Below are positions 7,813 to 10,506 of a DNA stretch of 10,506 nucleotides, piece after piece (position 1 is the first letter of the stretch; every line of letters begins with the position of its first letter). The position numbers and the translations under genes are program-made. Source of the stretch: Lachnospiraceae bacterium (lineage in GTDB: Bacteria > Bacillota > Clostridia > Lachnospirales > Lachnospiraceae); assembly GCA_009774345.1 (NCBI GenBank), contig VSNR01000154.1:1-10506 (forward strand), in the 5' to 3' direction. The notes beneath the pieces are model-generated. The model saw only the letters and a list, made by a program, of their open reading frames with translations, did no database searches and had not been told where the DNA came from.

Positions 7813-9953
7813 TGGACAAGAAAAATTTCAGTATGCCAATAGATCTAAAGCAGGTGACTGTCACGGATGCATTTTGGCACAGGGAGCAGGAGCTGGTGCG
7901 CAGGGAGGTGATTCCGTATCAGTGGGAGGCATTGAATGACCGCATTCCTGATGCGGCGCCAAGCTATTGCATGCATAATTTCCGCGCCGCAGGGCGCATG
8001 ATGCAGGAAAAACGGAAGAAGGGCAGCGCCTATATAGCGCCTTCTTATACATTCCGAGGATTTGAGACATTGCCGGAAGACCCCAAAAATCCAGAACAGG
8101 ACAAATTTTATGGTTTCGTATTTCAGGACAGTGATTTCAGCAAGTGGATTGAGGCTGTGGGCTATTCTCTTACCCAGCATCCAGATGCGCAGCTGGAGCA
8201 GACTGCGGACGAAGCGATCGACCTTGTGTGTGCTGCGCAGTTAGAGAACGGTTATCTGGACACATACTATATCATCAATGGCATGGACAGGGCATTTACC
8301 AATCTCAAAGATCATCATGAGCTGTACTGTCTGGGGCATTTGATTGAGGGTGCTGTTGCCTACTATCAGGCGACCGGAAAAGACAAACTTCTGAACGCGG
8401 CGCGGCGGTATGCTGATTATGCGGCATCCTGTTTTGGACCACAAAAAGACCAGTGCAAAGGATATCCCGGACACGAGATTGCGGAGATGGCACTGGTTCG
8501 TCTCTACGAGGTGACAGGGGAGGAGCGCTATCTGGAGCTTAGCCAGTTTTTTCTGAATCAGCGGGGGACAAAGCCTTATTATTTCGATGAGGAGGAGCAA
8601 AGACGCGCAGCGCTCGAAGGCAGAGCGGTTCAGTTGTCCGAGGAGGATGAGGGGGAGCGGTATGCGTACTATCAGGCGCATAAGCCTGTCCGTGAGCAGG
8701 AGGAGGCAGTGGGACATGCAGTCCGGGCAGTCTATCTCTATTCGGGGATGGCAGATGTGGCGCGTCTGACAGCAGATGATGCCATGTATGCCGCCTGTAA
8801 ACGGCTTTGGGATAATATTGTGAGAGAGAAACTTTACGTGACGGGCGGCATCGGCGGCACAAGTCACGGGGAGGCATTCTCTTTTCCGTTTGATTTGCCA
8901 AACGATACGGCTTACTCAGAGACCTGCGCTGCGATAGGACTGGCATTTTTCGCCAGACGGATGCTTGAGATCAAGGCAGAAAGCCAGTATGCGGATGTCT
9001 GTGAACAGGCATTGTATAATACGGTGTTGAGCGGAATGGCACTCGATGGGAAGAGTTTTTTCTATGTGAATCCATTGGAGGTGGTGCCCGAGGCATGCCA
9101 CAAAGATTTTTACAAGAGCCACGTAAAGCCTGTCCGGCAGAAATGGTTTGGCTGTGCCTGCTGCCCGCCGAATATTGCACGCATTGTCAGCTCGGTTGCC
9201 TCGTATGCCTACACGGAGCAGGAGGATACCCTTTGGTTTCATCTGTATATGGGGAGTGTGCTGACGAAAATGGTTGGCGGGCAGGAAGTGAATCTGTGTG
9301 TAGAGACCTCTATGCCGTGGAATGGCCATGTATCTGTCAAGCTTCACACGCAGGAGGCAGTCTCGTGTACTTTGGCGATGCGTCTTCCCGGGTGGAGTGT
9401 CAATGGTCGTGCGACTGTAGTCTGCGGCGGCGTATCCGCTGGTATTTCATGGGAAAAAGGCGGTAAAAATCTCTATGTTGTGCAGGGCAGTCTGACAGAA
9501 GTATCCGTGCAGGACGGCTACTTGCATCTGAGCGGAGCATGGCAGGATGGGGATTGTATTACATTGGACTTTGCGATGGAAGTACATATGGTGTCAGCGG
9601 ACGAGCGCGTGCGCGAGGATCTTGGAAAGGCGGCGTTTATCAGGGGACCCGTCGTGTACTGCATGGAGGAGGCAGACAACGGTAAGGACTTACATCTGTA
9701 CAGTGCAGATACAGCGCGGATTGGCGCAGACTGCCAGCATGTTGTGGTGGAAATGTCAGAGGAGCTGGGGCATCCAATGGCGGTGCTGAACGTACCGGGA
9801 AAACGGCGGCTGGTTTCACAGTCCGAGAAGAATACTTTGTATCGGAAATATGAGCCAGCGCAGTACGAGGAAGTGACGTTGAGAATGGTTCCGTACTATG
9901 CGTGGTGCAATCGCGGCGAAGGGGAAATGAGTGTGTGGGTGCGGTGTGATTAA
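7812..9953 (+). CDS. Glycoside hydrolase family 127 (DUF1680), putative beta-L-arabinofuranosidase
   Basis: A 713-residue enzyme of the GH127/DUF1680 family. The characterised member HypBA1 of Bifidobacterium longum removes beta-L-arabinofuranose from hydroxyproline-linked arabino-oligosaccharides using a Zn-bound cysteine nucleophile. Numbering from 7812, an (alpha/alpha)6-barrel region holds AQLENGYLDTYY and NLKDHHELYCLGHLIEGAVAY. GGIGGTSHGEAF contains Glu354, matching the acid/base Glu322. YSETCAAIGLAF contains Glu370 and Cys372, matching Zn ligands Glu338 and Cys340. FGCACCPPNIAR contains Cys450 and Cys451, matching the nucleophile Cys417 and ligand Cys418. Beta-sandwich domains follow (MRLPGWSVNGRA, IRGPVVYCMEEAD, VPYYAWCNRG). 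All active-site residues are therefore present. There is no signal peptide, so it should act in the cytoplasm on imported oligosaccharides, yet no sugar transporter or other glycosidase lies nearby. It is translationally coupled to the ATPase-like gene. The family includes other specificities, so the exact substrate is inferred. Confidence 0.93.
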   Translation: MDKKNFSMPIDLKQVTVTDAFWHREQELVRREVIPYQWEALNDRIPDAAPSYCMHNFRAAGRMMQEKRKKGSAYIAPSYTFRGFETLPEDPKNPEQDKFYGFVFQDSDFSKWIEAVGYSLTQHPDAQLEQTADEAIDLVCAAQLENGYLDTYYIINGMDRAFTNLKDHHELYCLGHLIEGAVAYYQATGKDKLLNAARRYADYAASCFGPQKDQCKGYPGHEIAEMALVRLYEVTGEERYLELSQFFLNQRGTKPYYFDEEEQRRAALEGRAVQLSEEDEGERYAYYQAHKPVREQEEAVGHAVRAVYLYSGMADVARLTADDAMYAACKRLWDNIVREKLYVTGGIGGTSHGEAFSFPFDLPNDTAYSETCAAIGLAFFARRMLEIKAESQYADVCEQALYNTVLSGMALDGKSFFYVNPLEVVPEACHKDFYKSHVKPVRQKWFGCACCPPNIARIVSSVASYAYTEQEDTLWFHLYMGSVLTKMVGGQEVNLCVETSMPWNGHVSVKLHTQEAVSCTLAMRLPGWSVNGRATVVCGGVSAGISWEKGGKNLYVVQGSLTEVSVQDGYLHLSGAWQDGDCITLDFAMEVHMVSADERVREDLGKAAFIRGPVVYCMEEADNGKDLHLYSADTARIGADCQHVVVEMSEELGHPMAVLNVPGKRRLVSQSEKNTLYRKYEPAQYEEVTLRMVPYYAWCNRGEGEMSVWVRCD

Positions 9954-10082
9954 TAACAGGATATTGTTTTGAAACACGCTTTAGAGGCCATCCTTCCACG
10001 AATTTGTTACTTCTGCTTTACAGGTACTGTGTATCCTTTGAAAGCTACTAAAAAACATGGATTGGAAAAGTAATGAAAAAAG
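9954..10082. other. Gene-free spacer with short repeats
   Basis: No credible reading frame is visible after the glycosidase stop. The spacer has two repeat pairs with the DNA beyond the hairpin at 10083-10124. ACAGGATAT occurs at 9956-9964 and again at 10139-10147 in the same orientation. TTACTTCTGC at 10007-10016 is inverted as GCAGAAGTAA at 10148-10157. They could mark a decayed insertion or be chance in a short AT-rich region. Confidence 0.4.
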
Positions 10083-10124
10083 GTGTAAGGGCTTATTTAA
10101 TGAATAGGGCTTTACACTTTTTTT
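10083..10124. terminator. Hairpin terminator between the glycosidase and regulator genes
   Basis: A 16-nt arm beginning GTGTAA (10083-10098) pairs with an arm ending TTACAC (10102-10117), with one G-G mismatch and several G-U pairs, around a 3-nt loop. Seven T residues follow at 10118-10124. The A-rich tract before it (10076-10081) gives a matching T run on the opposite strand, so it can act for the convergent regulator gene as well. It lies about 130 nt after the glycosidase stop. Confidence 0.75.
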
Positions 10125-10186
10125 ATGTACAGCCACATACAGGATATGCAGAAGTAATAAGCAGATAAGAGCATACTTGTACTGGA

Positions 10187-10384
10187 CTATTCATGAAATT
10201 CAACAATATCGTTTGGGGTGCAGTCCAGTGCATTGCACAGCCGTTCTAGCGTCAGCAGCGTGATATTTTTATTTTTCTTTAAGGAATCCAGTGTTTTGTT
10301 ATCTAATACTTTGTCTTTAAGAAGTTTATATTGTGTAATTCCTTTCTCGTTCATTGTAGTCCACATTGGTCTGAAATCAATCAT
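10187..10384 (-). CDS. Small Cro/CI-type helix-turn-helix regulator
   Basis: A 65-residue DNA-binding protein of the small XRE/Cro-CI type with little beyond the helix-turn-helix. The start MIDFRPMWTTMNEKGIT followed by QYKLLKD and later LLTLERLCNALDCTPNDIVEF is the standard pattern of these single-domain regulators. The C-terminal LCNALDCTPNDIVE is the most diagnostic part. A start at 10384 is chosen because AGGGTG lies about 6 nt before it. A longer frame from 10423 would add 13 residues (MHKNGNVYYRVIC) unlike the family and without a good ribosome binding site. It is convergent with the glycosidase gene, has no toxin or phage gene beside it in the window, and its target is unknown. It may regulate itself or a gene beyond 10506. 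Confidence 0.82.
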   Translation of the reverse strand: MIDFRPMWTTMNEKGITQYKLLKDKVLDNKTLDSLKKNKNITLLTLERLCNALDCTPNDIVEFHE

Positions 10385-10431
10385 ACAAATCACCCTATAA
10401 TATACATTGCCATTTTTGTGCATTTATGATT

Positions 10432-10437
10432 ATTATA
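10432..10437 (-). promoter_or_regulatory. Possible -10 of the helix-turn-helix gene
   Basis: On the minus strand TATAAT occurs about 47 nt before the chosen start codon. The -35 candidate at 17 nt (ATATTG) is poor, so the assignment is tentative in this very AT-rich DNA. Confidence 0.3.
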
Positions 10438-10459
10438 ATGGATATTTTTAAAAACAATA

Positions 10460-10488
10460 TTGTGTATATAACCGCAATGATGTATAAT
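10460..10488 (+). promoter_or_regulatory. Possible divergent promoter leading out of the window
   Basis: TTGTGT (10460-10465) and TATAAT (10483-10488) are 17 nt apart on the plus strand, pointing to a gene beyond 10506. The motif TGTATA followed by T or A occurs at 10463-10469 and 10481-10487, and inverted at 10400-10406, so the regulator at 10187-10384 could bind between the two promoters. This is conjecture from short AT-rich motifs. Confidence 0.3.
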
Positions 10489-10506
10489 AAATGACATCTC
10501 AATATT

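Noticed and set aside
9972..9982. AAACACGCTTT identical to part of the terminator at 4807-4817
   Set aside because: An 11-base match between sites 5 kb apart is expected by chance in a window this size, and the second site lacks the other hairpin arm.
10385..10423. Extended N-terminus of the helix-turn-helix regulator
   Set aside because: The extra 13 residues do not match the compact family, and the internal ATG at 10384 has a good ribosome binding site.
1..10506. CRISPR arrays, tRNA or rRNA genes, insertion-sequence transposases, phage genes
   Set aside because: No regularly spaced repeats, no tRNA or rRNA-like segments and no transposase or phage motifs were seen on either strand.

Overview
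The window looks like a chromosomal segment of a spore-forming, gut-type member of the Bacillota (Clostridia, most like Lachnospiraceae). The reasons are a clear SpoIVB-type sporulation protease, a tripartite-style efflux pair with no outer-membrane channel gene, strong GGAGG-type ribosome binding sites, AT-rich intergenic DNA around moderate-GC genes, and protein families common in that group. The assignment rests on family content only; no rRNA or housekeeping marker is present.

Layout: positions 1-205 are AT-rich leader DNA with a likely promoter. Positions 206-4776 carry a two-gene plus-strand operon: a lipoprotein membrane-fusion/adaptor protein and a full-length RND (HAE1-like) efflux transporter, 14 nt apart. 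A strong hairpin at 4784-4820 serves as a shared terminator for this operon and for the convergent minus-strand SpoIVB-like peptidase (4818-6071). A 154-nt divergent intergenic region (6072-6225) then leads to a plus-strand pair. The first gene is an AAA-ATPase-like/PD-(D/E)XK nuclease-fold protein (DUF1703 type, 6226-7812). The second is a GH127 (DUF1680) putative beta-L-arabinofuranosidase (7812-9953). Their stop and start codons overlap in TAATG. A 233-nt gene-free stretch holds another hairpin terminator and faces a small convergent Cro/CI-type regulator (minus strand, 10187-10384). The window ends in AT-rich DNA with a possible divergent promoter.

How the genes work together: the adaptor and transporter almost certainly form one efflux system, with the adaptor anchored to the membrane by lipid. 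Its central coiled coil is unusually long for a cell without an outer membrane. The SpoIVB-like protease is a separate unit and is not next to spo0A, where the canonical spoIVB lies. The ATPase/nuclease-fold gene and the glycosidase are translationally coupled although no functional link between the families is obvious; the ATPase gene also looks lower in GC than the glycosidase gene.

No convincing new multi-gene system is visible. The points most worth a second look are the coupled DUF1703-GH127 pair, the long adaptor hairpin, and the displaced or paralogous SpoIVB.
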